A stretch of DNA of 64,000 nt from DATLMR01 sp035634255 (lineage in GTDB: Bacteria; Acidobacteriota; Blastocatellia; UBA7656). The stretch covers positions 6,667-70,666 of the forward strand of contig DASQDI010000064.1 of assembly GCA_035634255.1 (NCBI GenBank), read 5' to 3'. This document shows positions 34,305 through 42,655 of the stretch, one piece after another. Within the stretch, counting starts at the first letter, position 1. Each line of letters begins with the position of its first letter. The notes beneath the pieces were generated by a model, which was not told the DNA's origin, ran no database searches, and saw only the letters and a program-made list of their open reading frames with translations. Made by a program: the position numbers and the translations under genes.

Positions 34305-35021
34305 CTACTCCACCCTTTTCGCTTCCGACTCCTGACACGTCCCGATCCTTAGGGTGACGCCGGTGGCCTGCCCCTTCCCATCCTTGCGGAAGGTCATCTC
34401 CGCGCCCGTACCCTCGGCGAAGAAGCGCGTGTCGGACAGCGGCATCAGCCTGACCTTAGGTCTCCTGCCGCCTTTCCACATCAGGGCGTTGCCTTCCTTC
34501 GTGACCGTCGCGACCGCGCCGGGGTTGAACTCATACTTCCCCACGAAAGCGTCGAGCATCTTGGAGTCGAGTTCGACCGCCTTGCGCTCGGGCGGTAGGA
34601 GGGTGCCTTGCGCATGAACAAACTGCCAGCGTCCATCCCTTCTGGTGAAGACTGTGGTCGCGAACAGGTCGCCCCCGCTCCGGCTCCCCGTCACTCGGAG
34701 TACCGCCATATCGCCGTAGACGGACAGTTGATCGAACGACGGGGCCGGTAAGGAGAACGTGGCATCGTTATTCAGGATGTTGTCGATGTGTCTTGACTTG
34801 CTGATGACATTTCCGTTCCCTTGAACCCAGACGTAGCCCTCAGCGAACAGCCTCTCAAGCGCCGCGCGATCCCGTTTCGACCCCGCCTCGTTATACTCCA
34901 GGTACAGCTTCCGCAGTTCCTCCTTAGCTTTGGCATCTTTGTCCTGCCCGGCGCTCCCCTGGCCTGGGGCGGGCGGGGATGCCAGAAAAGCACAAACGAT
35001 TAACAGGAATGCTCGCATCAT
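34305..35021 (-). CDS. Secreted NTF2-like (DUF4440) protein with C-terminal beta domain
   Basis: This ~238-residue protein has a signal peptide (MMRAFLLIVCAFLASPPAPG). Residues ~28-140 are an NTF2-like/SnoaL-type cone domain (EELRKLYLEYNEAGSKRDRA, AEGYVWVQGNG, FTRRDGRWQFVHAQGTLL). Residues ~145-238 form a small beta domain with DAFVGKYEFNPGAVATVTKE, like the tail found behind beta-lactamase-type proteins. It may bind or hydrate a small ligand outside the cytoplasm; the substrate is unknown. The start at 35021 is set by AAAGGAG, 5 nt upstream; the longer ORF to 35144 would run through the attC-like site. Confidence 0.85.
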   Translation of the reverse strand: MMRAFLLIVCAFLASPPAPGQGSAGQDKDAKAKEELRKLYLEYNEAGSKRDRAALERLFAEGYVWVQGNGNVISKSRHIDNILNNDATFSLPAPSFDQLSVYGDMAVLRVTGSRSGGDLFATTVFTRRDGRWQFVHAQGTLLPPERKAVELDSKMLDAFVGKYEFNPGAVATVTKEGNALMWKGGRRPKVRLMPLSDTRFFAEGTGAEMTFRKDGKGQATGVTLRIGTCQESEAKRVE

Positions 35022-35064
35022 TTCACTCCTTTCAGTTTGGCAGACCGGCAAAGCTTCAGTCTGC

Positions 35065-35157
35065 GTCCAACATCCCGCGTCAGCGGGGCCGCGAACGGAA
35101 TTCACTGTTTCATTGCGAGACTCACTTCGCGGCTTTCGCTGCATGCGCTTGTTAGGC
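35065..35157. other. attC site (93 bp)
   Basis: The end boxes are GTCCAAC (35065-35071) and GTTAGGC (35151-35157), both consensus. The arms AACAAGCGCATGCAGCGAAA followed by GCCGCGAA, and AACATCCCGCGTCAGCGGG followed by GCCGCGAA, are inverted copies with a few mismatches and one bulged base, the hallmark of a folded attC bottom strand. It lies between the NTF2-like and metallohydrolase genes. Confidence 0.7.
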
Positions 35158-35242
35158 TCTGCTGTGCCACTCCCGCCCTGCGCGCGGGTGGCAGCGCGAG
35201 CTGAACTATACCGGGCTCCATTAGTCGCTTTGCGCCCCGATT

Positions 35243-36184
35243 CTAGATTTCCATCAGGTCTTTGCCAACGACTATTCGTCCGCTAAAGTGCTTGCGCGCC
35301 CCTTCCGCCCACTGCTCGTCGGTGATCGATGGGTCGTCACCGGGCACAAAGTGAGACAACACAAGCGTCCTGACCCCCGCCTCGGCCGCCACCCTCCCTA
35401 CGTCTTCGGGGAGGGTGTGACTTGCCAGAAGGTGGCTTCGCAACCGGGTCGCATTTGGCAAACGCTTAACTAAGGCTTCGATCCCCGGCAGGTACATCAC
35501 TTCATGCACGAGCACGTCAGCGGCCCTCGCGAACACTGCAAGCTCTGGCGAGTAAGCTGTGTCGCCCGAAATGACGACCGAGCGGTCCTTCGCGTCGAAC
35601 CTGTACGCATAGGCTTGCTTGATCGGGGGGTGACGCACCAGACACGCGCTGACCTTCACCTCGTCGTTCACCAGTACTACCCCCTGCTTATCAAAATCAT
35701 GAGCGGAAATCAGCTTGCTCGGGTCCGGCCGGCCTTCGTCCTCGATGCGCGTATCGATGTCGAATTTCATGTGACTGAAGAAATCTCGGGTCATTTTCTC
35801 CAGCCCGGTCGGGCCATACGCATTCACGCGGGCGGACAAACCCGCGACCCACGCATTATAAAACAAGGGGCCGTACTCAAGATTGTGATCGGAATGATGG
35901 TGCGTGATGAAGATGTAGCGGAGCCTATTGAGCGGCACGCCTGCGGCAAGGAGTTGCTGAGACGTGCCGTATCCGCAGTCAACAACATAGGGCGTGCCGT
36001 TGATCAAAAGCAGAGTCGAAGGGTTCTTACGGCCCCCGCCGCCCACGCGCGGCCCGCCTTTGGTGCCAAGCAGGATGAGCCGTGTCCCTTTCTTTTCCTG
36101 GCTAAAGCCGGGCGGAGCTAATAGCGAAGAGGAAAACGCGAGGCCCGCGACATTAGTGAGGAATCGTCTGCGACCGTAGTGCAT
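35243..36184 (-). CDS. MBL-fold metallohydrolase with Tat signal
   Basis: This 313-residue protein has a twin-arginine signal (MHYGRRRFLTNVAGLAFSSS), so it is exported folded. The metal ligands HHHSDHNLEYGP, the Asp in VISGDTAYSPE and the late His in LVLSHFVPGDD place it with RNase Z/arylsulfatase-like metallo-beta-lactamase-fold hydrolases, two Zn per site. The N-terminal ILLGTKGGPRVGGGGRKNPS is typical of the branch with arylsulfatase-type or small-ester hydrolases. The true substrate is unknown. Its downstream flank is the attC-like site at 35065-35157. Confidence 0.9.
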   Translation of the reverse strand: MHYGRRRFLTNVAGLAFSSSLLAPPGFSQEKKGTRLILLGTKGGPRVGGGGRKNPSTLLLINGTPYVVDCGYGTSQQLLAAGVPLNRLRYIFITHHHSDHNLEYGPLFYNAWVAGLSARVNAYGPTGLEKMTRDFFSHMKFDIDTRIEDEGRPDPSKLISAHDFDKQGVVLVNDEVKVSACLVRHPPIKQAYAYRFDAKDRSVVISGDTAYSPELAVFARAADVLVHEVMYLPGIEALVKRLPNATRLRSHLLASHTLPEDVGRVAAEAGVRTLVLSHFVPGDDPSITDEQWAEGARKHFSGRIVVGKDLMEI

Positions 36185-36274
36185 AATGAGTGCTTATTCT
36201 ATAGATTTGGCGAAAGCCATTCCAGCGCGATTCGCCGTGTCTGACCCATTGCTCTCGGGCTTCTCACCCGCCCG

Positions 36275-36610
36275 TCAGGGGCCCCGCTTCCTCGACCTCT
36301 TGGTCGCCAGGGTCGCTTTCCGGCGCTCCGCCAGCACTCGCAGCAGCCCCGCCATTGTGTACTCCCCATGCCCTTCCAACTCTGCCGCGGCGGCCTGCGC
36401 CCGCTCGCTGGAATCGTCCGGCCTTTCGGCGGCGGTCTTGTTTTTGGACCGCTTGCCCCCCTGCCCCGCCTCTATCAGCACGAGCGACACGTACTGCTTA
36501 CTCACCCGAAGCCTCCGGGCGATCTTGGTGATCGACTCGCCGCCCGCCCTGAGCCTGAGTATCTCCTTCTTAAAGGCGCGGCTTTCCGGCCCTGTCCTCC
36601 TGCCCCGCAT
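36275..36610 (-). CDS. Small helix-turn-helix DNA-binding protein
   Basis: This 111-residue basic protein has an N-terminal resolvase/Hin-type HTH: KKEILRLRAGGESITKIARR, then LRVSKQYVSLVLIEAG as recognition helix. The rest is a Lys/Arg-rich tail with a second helix (EYTMAGLLRVLAERRKAT). It probably binds DNA as a regulator; no catalytic domain is present. AAGGAGGAG upstream of the ATG is strong. It sits 170 bp downstream of the PRTase-AMMECR1 fusion gene on the same strand, so it might regulate the putative RiPP locus, but that is only positional. Confidence 0.7.
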   Translation of the reverse strand: MRGRRTGPESRAFKKEILRLRAGGESITKIARRLRVSKQYVSLVLIEAGQGGKRSKNKTAAERPDDSSERAQAAAAELEGHGEYTMAGLLRVLAERRKATLATKRSRKRGP

Positions 36611-36776
36611 GGCTGCTCTCCTCCTTCATAACCTACATGAGATGGAGCAGATAAACCTGTCCTTTGATACATCTGATTGCGCCAGGTCGTTGCGGGGCTC
36701 TGCCGTAAGATGATGAGCGGGCGCTGCGGGGAGTTGGTTGTCGTTCGGGCCGGAGCTTAACGGTCGATTATTTTGC

Positions 36777-39671
36777 TTACGTCGCTTTTGCTCGGAAAGG
36801 CTCGAATGATGCTAAAGACTCAAGGATGGCAGACAGGGAGTGCTGCACGAAATCGACCCTCACGTCGCTCGCGTATAAACTTTGGCGCAAACCGCCAATC
36901 GCGAACTCCGCGTTCGGGAGCAAAGAGGCGTCGCGCGGCTGAATCACCAGCCGGTCTAAAAAGTTGAACCCGCGCCTGAGCGATTCGAGGTAACGCCGGT
37001 GACGTTCGTCGTCGCCCAAAAGGGCCGCCAGCCTTAAGCCCGCCGCGACGCCTTCCAGGTATAACGCCGTCGTATAGCCGGGCGTGTCCGACTGGTGGTC
37101 GTTAATGAAAGCGCCCGTCTTCTCCTGCTGGTACTGAAGGACCCAGTCGCCGACCTCGAACACGAAATCCGCGAACTGAGAATTCCCGGTCGTGTCCCAC
37201 CATTTGCCGAAGGCTTGCATCAGCCATGATACCTGGCCGAAATTGCGCCTGTAGCGGTAGCGGTGCCTGTAATACTTAAAAGATTTATCAAGCTTGCTCT
37301 CTATTATCGTGGTCATGCCCGCCCGGTGAGCCGCCGCGAGCGCCAGGAGCGCCTGGCCGGGGAAGTAGTCCTGGTACGCCTCAAGGCCGTCGACCGGCTT
37401 GCCGTGCGTGCTGATGCGCCCGTGGTCATCTACGCGGGACCAGAGGGTCGACGCGATGTTGAGGCCGAGCGCGCGGTGGCCCTCATTTTCGGGGAGCTGG
37501 CACAGGGTCAACAACAGGAAAGAGATTTCGGAGATCGAAGGTGCGGCATCCCCTTCCAGCCAGACGCCGGTTTCGTCCTCCCGGACGGCCTTCAGGTGGT
37601 AATCGATCAGCCTGTCGCGAACGCCCTTCAGCTCGCCGCCCCCGAAAGCCTTGTGGGCGCGGGCGATGACCCACGTGCCGTGGGCGAGCCTCGGGGCCGA
37701 GAGGCCGTAGTAGAGCCGGTCCTGAAAAGGCTCGTAGCGAAGGTACAGAGTGCCGTTATCCGACTGCTGCCTCACGAGGTACCGGACGTGCAGGCTCGCG
37801 AGCCGCTCGAGCAGGGCGTCGAGAGGGGGCGGCTCAGGCGCGGGCGGGAATCCGCCTTCGAGTATCGTGGTCCCTTTCGCGTCCGCGAGCCAGGTGGCGC
37901 AGTCGAAACGGCACCAGTTGTAAGGCGGCCTCGTAATACCCGCCTTATCTATCACCTCCGCGACGAACTCCGAGCGGTCGAGATTATGCGTCGCCGCCAC
38001 GAAAGGCAGGAGCAGGCCCACCCTCCTGTTTTGATAAACCATCAGGGCTTGCTGCCCGTGGCGGCTGCGCACGGCGACTTCCTCGGGCTTAAGCTGTCCG
38101 AGTTCGAGAGGGTTGAATAATACCGAGACCGTCGCGGCTATGTCGTCCGGCCCCTCGTAAGCGGGCTCGTCGGCAAACCTGTCGTCTTTGACGGCCAGCA
38201 ACGCCAGCTTTCGGATATCCTCGTCGAGGTTCTTAATGACCGCGCCCATGCAGCCGCGCATGCGCCCGCGGACGTAAACCGTCACGTAGATCGAGTCCGC
38301 CTTGTCCGAAGGGAAGTCGCCCGAAAGGGGGGGCGTCGTTTCTTCGACGCCCGTCAGGTGAGCGACGAGAATATCGCGCGCCCGCTCGGCGAGCGGCCCG
38401 CAGATGTTCGGGTCCTTATGCCACGGGGCCTCGTCTTTGAGCGGGACCCCGGAGGGCTGCCACGCGGCCTCCGGCTCGACCGCCTTGGAAACCCCGTGAC
38501 GGTAGATCAGGTACGGCTCGAACGAGAGCAGCTCGCCGTTCTTCTTCCGGGCATGTTGAAACTGCTGCCATTCATTGCCGATCCCCGGCATTCTCGGCAG
38601 GGCGCCGCCCATCCGCGAAATCCTCTCCCGGCTGCACACTACGATCCCGTACCGGTCGTTATCAAGCTGCCCGACCGTGCACTCTTCGAGGGCTGAAAAG
38701 AACGTGACGGCGATGTTGCTGCTTTCGATGATCTTTTTGCCCTCGTCGCCGCGCGGCAGGTCATGGGCCGTCCTCAGACAGGCCCGCACGACATCTTCCG
38801 CCGCGCCCCACCTCTGCTCGCCCGGAAAGTGCCAGAACCCGTCACGCGCATGCCGCAGGTATATGTTCTCGCGGGACCTGACGCTGACCCATGTGCCGCC
38901 TGCGCATTCGTAATCCTGATCGAGCAGCTTCGGCGGGCGCAGCAGCTCGCCCGACTCGACGTAGTTGAGCAGGACTTCGCGCGCGAGGCGAGCGGGGTGC
39001 AGTCGTTCGCGAGCGGACGCGGAACTCCACCGGAACTCCGGGAACCACTTCGACGGATTGCGCAGAGGCACCTGCTCCCCCTCCATCCGGGTCATGAAGT
39101 CTTCCCAGATGTCGTAGAGCGCCTGCATGTGATAGCCGCGCTCCTGCATCAGCGCGTAACCGCCGTACCAGCCGAACCGCACGAGCGCGACACCGCCCTC
39201 GACCCGGAGCCCGGCCTCCTCCAGAATCTTGCAGCCTTCCTCCATGGACATGCCCGAGCTTACAGAATCGTCGATGATGATCGTCGGCTCGTGAGGGTCG
39301 ATGACGCCTTCGATCAGTTTCAGCGAGCCATGTTTTTTCCGCTCTTTGCGGACGAGCAGCCCGCTGTAGCGGCCCCCCGACTGAACGATACAGGACTGGA
39401 GGATCGGCACCCCCGTGAGCCCGTAGGCGGCTATCTGCCTCCCGTCGAACTGCTTCAGGAGCTCGAGCATGCACCGCCCGGCCAATTCGGCCCCCCTCGT
39501 GTTGAGCGTCACGGCCAGAGAGTTAAGCATCCACCTCGCGGACGTGCCGTCGCGGGAAAGGACCGGCTGAGTCTCGGTGCGGTAAAGGATGCCCTGTTTC
39601 AGGAGCATCTCCAGAAGCTCCTCCCTGTCGGACCTGAATCGCTCCGACAAAGAAGGGAATAGGCTGGACAT
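36777..39671 (-). CDS. PRTase-like / AMMECR1 / alpha-toroid fusion protein
   Basis: This ~964-residue fusion has no close relative I recognise. Residues ~1-215 form an orotate-PRTase-like domain with the PRPP loop TIIIDDSVSSGMSMEEG and LVRKERKKHGSLKLIEG. Residues ~225-420 look like a degenerate AMMECR1-type half (LAREVLLNYVESGELL, GTWVSV, VTFFSALEECT). Residues ~425-600 are a clear AMMECR1 domain (YVTVYVRGRMRGCMGAVIKN, DDRFADEPAY). Residues ~610-964 are helical repeats with SEISFLLLTLC, AYQDYFPGQALLALA and FGQVSWLMQAFGKWW, like an (alpha/alpha)6 toroid. AMMECR1 is known beside Memo and radical SAM proteins, function unsolved. It lies 68 bp behind the radical SAM gene, so it probably joins that pathway, perhaps modifying the repeat protein. 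ATG at 39671 is preferred to a TTG at 39704. Confidence 0.75.
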   Translation of the reverse strand: MSSLFPSLSERFRSDREELLEMLLKQGILYRTETQPVLSRDGTSARWMLNSLAVTLNTRGAELAGRCMLELLKQFDGRQIAAYGLTGVPILQSCIVQSGGRYSGLLVRKERKKHGSLKLIEGVIDPHEPTIIIDDSVSSGMSMEEGCKILEEAGLRVEGGVALVRFGWYGGYALMQERGYHMQALYDIWEDFMTRMEGEQVPLRNPSKWFPEFRWSSASARERLHPARLAREVLLNYVESGELLRPPKLLDQDYECAGGTWVSVRSRENIYLRHARDGFWHFPGEQRWGAAEDVVRACLRTAHDLPRGDEGKKIIESSNIAVTFFSALEECTVGQLDNDRYGIVVCSRERISRMGGALPRMPGIGNEWQQFQHARKKNGELLSFEPYLIYRHGVSKAVEPEAAWQPSGVPLKDEAPWHKDPNICGPLAERARDILVAHLTGVEETTPPLSGDFPSDKADSIYVTVYVRGRMRGCMGAVIKNLDEDIRKLALLAVKDDRFADEPAYEGPDDIAATVSVLFNPLELGQLKPEEVAVRSRHGQQALMVYQNRRVGLLLPFVAATHNLDRSEFVAEVIDKAGITRPPYNWCRFDCATWLADAKGTTILEGGFPPAPEPPPLDALLERLASLHVRYLVRQQSDNGTLYLRYEPFQDRLYYGLSAPRLAHGTWVIARAHKAFGGGELKGVRDRLIDYHLKAVREDETGVWLEGDAAPSISEISFLLLTLCQLPENEGHRALGLNIASTLWSRVDDHGRISTHGKPVDGLEAYQDYFPGQALLALAAAHRAGMTTIIESKLDKSFKYYRHRYRYRRNFGQVSWLMQAFGKWWDTTGNSQFADFVFEVGDWVLQYQQEKTGAFINDHQSDTPGYTTALYLEGVAAGLRLAALLGDDERHRRYLESLRRGFNFLDRLVIQPRDASLLPNAEFAIGGLRQSLYASDVRVDFVQHSLSAILESLASFEPFRAKAT

Positions 39672-39739
39672 GGATTCGCGCAATTCAGGCCCCCCGGTCA
39701 ACAAGCAGGACGGTAGAATTTCAACAAGTGAGTTGACGA

Positions 39740-41635
39740 TTAAAAGTATGGATTTTCAGGCAGTGCCAGGCTGAGATAGCGGCCGTCAAGAAAGATCATC
39801 AGGTCCTTCCCGACGAAATCGCTCAATGCGCCTTCCACCCATTCCTCGTCCCTGAAGCGCGCCGCTACGTCCGCGGGCTTGCGGGCGTCGGCGCAGTACT
39901 CGTAGAGCGACGCCGCGCCGTCGCTGTAAGTGAACGAGCGGGGCCGGGGGCCTCGGCCATCTTCGATGACGATGGTCGCCAGAGACTTCCGGTACCGAAG
40001 GTAGGGCTTCTCGCCGTCTTCCCAACTCTCCTGCCAGGCCGCCACGAGGCCGAAGATCTCCCTGTACTGCTCGTCCGTGACGGTGTTCTCCATCTGGTGG
40101 TCGAAGTAGTAGGAGACCCGCTCAAGGTTGAACCGGTCCTTCGGGAATATGAAGTCGTAGCAGGCGGCGGGGCGCAGGCTCGTGATCGACTGCGCCTCCG
40201 GCTCGAAGTACATCGGGGAGCCCCTGTCGGCGCGCGCCTTGACGATGGCGTAGGGCGGTTGCAGGTGAGATATCTTCGAGATCACTTCGGATTGCAGGCG
40301 GTAATCCTCGGCCGTCTCTCCGGGGAACCTTACGAGGATGTTGTAGAAATTATGGATGCCGTAGTAGGTGCACCACTTTATCAGTTCGAGGTTCCGCATG
40401 CCGGTCGTGTGCTTCCTCATGATCTTCAGGATGTTGGTGGAGAGGCTCTCCACCCCCGGCTGCACTGAGAAGAGCCCCCCCTTGCGCATCTCTTTCAGCT
40501 GCGCGCGAGAGATGCTCGGGCGGACCTCGTAATGGAGGCGTATGTCGGTGTTGGCCTCCGCGAGTCTCCCGAACAGCTTGCTCGAGTACTCGGGGGCCAG
40601 AATATTATCTATCGCGTTGAAGTGGAATATCCCGTACCGCCGCGTCAGGGCTTCGATCTGCTCGATGACGTTATCGGCGTCCTTCGCCCTGAACTCCATC
40701 CCCGAGCGGTTCAGCCCGCAAAACGTGCAGTGGTTCTTCTCGCCCCACCAGCACCCGCGCGCCGTCTCGATGGGCAGAAGGACCTGCCTCGCCCCCTCGT
40801 AGTCTATGTAAGAGGATTCTCTACGCGCGTAAAAATACTCGTCGAAGTCCGGGATCGGCGTGGAGTTCATGTCGGAGAAGTTGGGCGCGCGGCCCGCGTA
40901 GATCACCTCCCCGCCATCGCGCCACATGATACCCTTCAGGTCTCGCATCGACTCGCCCTTGTAGAGGCGGCGCACCATCTCCGGGAAAGAGAGTTCGGCG
41001 TCGCCGCAGTGCAGGTAATCGACCTGAGGGCAGTTGCGCATGATCTCGTCCGCTATATCGTCCTCAAAGCCGGCCCCGCCCATAACGATAGGTATGTCGG
41101 GGTAGCGGCTCTTGAGCGCCTTGGCGAGCGCCACGCTCGAGAGCAACTGCTGGAAGACGACCGAAAACCCTATGAGCCCGAAGCGGCTCCAGTCAATCGA
41201 GTTCACGCAGAAGTCTATGAACGAAATGGTCGACTCATTGCGGATGCGCCGGATGTCTTCAATCGTGCAGCCGGCCCGGTCGCAGATCGCCCTGAAGATC
41301 CGTTCGTACTGCCTGAAGTATTCGTCCCTGTCGGACTCCACCTCATCGCCGAAGGCGGCCTTCGTCCATATCCACTCGCCGACCATGCTCGGCCACACGT
41401 CCGCTATGGCTTCGTTGATCCTCCAGCCGATGTGCGTGCCGAAATACATGAAGAGCGAGAACGCCTGGGCGGGGATGCCGGCGCGCTCAAGGGTCGGCTT
41501 CAGCAGGGCGAGTTGAAAGGAGGGGAACCGCCCTGACAGCGTCGGCATGCTCACGAGGGCCACGGGCTTGAACCCGTTCGCCTTGTTGCCGCCGCTGATA
41601 TTAACGAGACCAGCCCGATTAGTGGTGTCTGTCAT
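39740..41635 (-). CDS. B12-binding radical SAM RiPP-maturation enzyme
   Basis: This 631-residue enzyme has an N-terminal cobalamin-binding-like region (about 25-260; PVALVSMPTLSGRFPSFQLA, then IPIVMGGAGFEDD) and a radical SAM core with ETARGCWWGEKNHCTFCGLN (Cx7CxxC near residues 293-304). That spacing and wording are those of the 'RiPP maturation radical SAM protein 1' (rSAM_ocin) family, many members of which are C-methyltransferases. It continues with VQPGVESLSTNIL and a C-terminal winged-helix-like tail (SLYEYCADARKPADVAARF) as in peptide-modifying rSAM proteins. It likely uses SAM, a [4Fe-4S] cluster and B12 to methylate unactivated carbons of a peptide. The adjacent multi-repeat protein is the obvious candidate substrate. 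The ribosome-binding site is weak. Confidence 0.9.
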   Translation of the reverse strand: MTDTTNRAGLVNISGGNKANGFKPVALVSMPTLSGRFPSFQLALLKPTLERAGIPAQAFSLFMYFGTHIGWRINEAIADVWPSMVGEWIWTKAAFGDEVESDRDEYFRQYERIFRAICDRAGCTIEDIRRIRNESTISFIDFCVNSIDWSRFGLIGFSVVFQQLLSSVALAKALKSRYPDIPIVMGGAGFEDDIADEIMRNCPQVDYLHCGDAELSFPEMVRRLYKGESMRDLKGIMWRDGGEVIYAGRAPNFSDMNSTPIPDFDEYFYARRESSYIDYEGARQVLLPIETARGCWWGEKNHCTFCGLNRSGMEFRAKDADNVIEQIEALTRRYGIFHFNAIDNILAPEYSSKLFGRLAEANTDIRLHYEVRPSISRAQLKEMRKGGLFSVQPGVESLSTNILKIMRKHTTGMRNLELIKWCTYYGIHNFYNILVRFPGETAEDYRLQSEVISKISHLQPPYAIVKARADRGSPMYFEPEAQSITSLRPAACYDFIFPKDRFNLERVSYYFDHQMENTVTDEQYREIFGLVAAWQESWEDGEKPYLRYRKSLATIVIEDGRGPRPRSFTYSDGAASLYEYCADARKPADVAARFRDEEWVEGALSDFVGKDLMIFLDGRYLSLALPENPYF

Positions 41636-41868
41636 AGCCGACTCGTGGGTCGCGCCTTGCCGAGTCCAGCTCGCAGAGCTTCAGCCTGAGGATCGGACCG
41701 CCCGCTCGAAGCGGTAACGCCCGACCTTCGCAAAAGGGTTGCGGCGGCACCCGGCAAGAGCGCTTCAATTCAATGAATGTCGATGGAAGTAAGAGCGTCC
41801 GCGGCGACACGGCGCATCATTATGATCCCGTCGGCTCCGCGCCGGCCCGCGGGCGGCATCACCCCCGC

Positions 41869-42444
41869 CTACTTCCTGGAAGTTTCAGGAGCCACTTCCG
41901 TGACGACTTCGGCACGAGGCTTCCGGTAAGGGTCGCTCTCAGGCGCGATCTCGGTAACAACTTCGGGCCGAGGCTTACTGGCGGGCTGGCTCTCGGGCGC
42001 GACTTCGGTGACGACTTCGGGCCGAGGCTTCTTGGAAGGCGAAGTCTCCGGCGCGACCTCGGTCACGACCTCCGGCCGAATCTCCGGCGCGACTTCGGTG
42101 ATAACCTCAGGTTTCGGTTTCTTGTAGGGAGAAGTCTCGGGCGCGACTTCGGTGATGGTTTCAGGAGCGATCTCGGTTACTACTTCCGGCCGAACCTCCG
42201 GGGCGATCTCGGTCACGACCTCCGGCCGAGGCTTCTTGGCAGGGTCGGTCTCCGGCGCGACTTCGGTGACGACTTCGGGCCTTGGCTTATTGTAGGGGGA
42301 AGTCTCGGGCGCGACTTCGGTGATGGTTTCGGGACGGGCCTTATCCTTAAGGCTGATCTCACTCAGAGAGTTTAAAACTATCTCTGGACGCACATCAGGG
42401 AAAGTTGAAGGCTGCGATTGCCGGTCCGTGTAGTCTGGCTTCAT
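41869..42444 (-). CDS. Repeat protein, candidate multicore RiPP precursor
   Basis: This 191-residue protein consists of an 18-residue head, one degenerate unit (RPEIVLNSLSEISLKDKA) and ten copies of R-P-E-[VT]-[VI]-T-E-[VI]-A-P-E. Six copies are followed by a 7-residue linker of type T-S-P-Y-N-K-P, giving 18-residue units; others abut directly. It contains no Cys, Gly, His or Trp. No signal peptide or membrane segment is seen. The composition recalls PEVK-type disordered segments. It has its own promoter (42581-42609) and a strong ribosome-binding site, and is flanked by a 2OG/Fe(II) oxygenase gene and a B12 radical SAM RiPP enzyme gene, all minus. I infer a precursor with repeated cores modified by hydroxylation and methylation. 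A structural PEVK-like repeat protein is the main alternative. Confidence 0.7.
   Translation of the reverse strand: MKPDYTDRQSQPSTFPDVRPEIVLNSLSEISLKDKARPETITEVAPETSPYNKPRPEVVTEVAPETDPAKKPRPEVVTEIAPEVRPEVVTEIAPETITEVAPETSPYKKPKPEVITEVAPEIRPEVVTEVAPETSPSKKPRPEVVTEVAPESQPASKPRPEVVTEIAPESDPYRKPRAEVVTEVAPETSRK
41872..42336 (-). repeat. Tandem coding repeats, 54-bp full and 33-36-bp short units
   Basis: Ten in-frame repeats encode RPEVVTEVAPE-like cores; full units are 54 bp, short units lack the 21-bp linker. Wobble positions differ between copies while the peptide is kept, so the peptide rather than the DNA seems conserved. Direct core-core junctions (APEVRPEVV, APEIRPEVV) and one unit lacking RPE (APETITEVAPE) suggest deletion by unequal exchange. 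Confidence 0.85.
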
Positions 42445-42452
42445 TTGCTGGT

Positions 42453-42458
42453 CCTCCT
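42453..42458 (-). promoter_or_regulatory. Strong ribosome-binding site of the repeat protein
   Basis: AGGAGG on the minus strand, 8 nt before the ATG at 42444, is a near-perfect Shine-Dalgarno sequence. The neighbouring enzyme genes have clearly weaker sites (none visible for the radical SAM gene), consistent with the repeat protein being made in excess, as precursors are. Confidence 0.7.
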
Positions 42459-42580
42459 AAAGGCGGAAGTTTTTGTAGTTTGTTTGATACGAAGTTGTTT
42501 AACCTTTTGAGGTAAACGACCGATCAACTTCTGGCCGAATCATGGATGGATAATTACTGCTTCATCAAACCCGGCTCTAA

Positions 42581-42609
42581 ATATTATGTTTTTATCTTCA
42601 GGCGGTCAA
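42581..42609 (-). promoter_or_regulatory. Sigma70-like promoter of the repeat-protein gene
   Basis: On the minus strand TTGACC (-35, 42609-42604), 17 nt, TAATAT (-10, 42586-42581). It lies in the gap between the oxygenase and repeat-protein genes, predicting a leader of about 130 nt. It would transcribe the precursor and possibly the radical SAM and fusion genes behind it. Confidence 0.55.
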
Positions 42610-42655
42610 GATTACACCGGAATTTATCCGCCGTTCGGCCGACAAATTCTTTGTA

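Noticed and set aside
36777..39671. LanC-type lanthipeptide cyclase for the toroid domain
   Set aside because: The helical C-terminal part shows no Zn-binding Cys/His set of LanC proteins, and the repeat protein has no Cys for thioether rings.
40532..41536. Plus-strand ORF of 334 residues
   Set aside because: It is antisense to the radical SAM gene, whose cysteine motif is unmistakable.
41869..42444. Ordinary VNTR or CRISPR-like repeat
   Set aside because: The repeats are directly adjacent, in frame, differ at synonymous positions and encode a conserved peptide behind a strong ribosome-binding site; there are no unique spacers.
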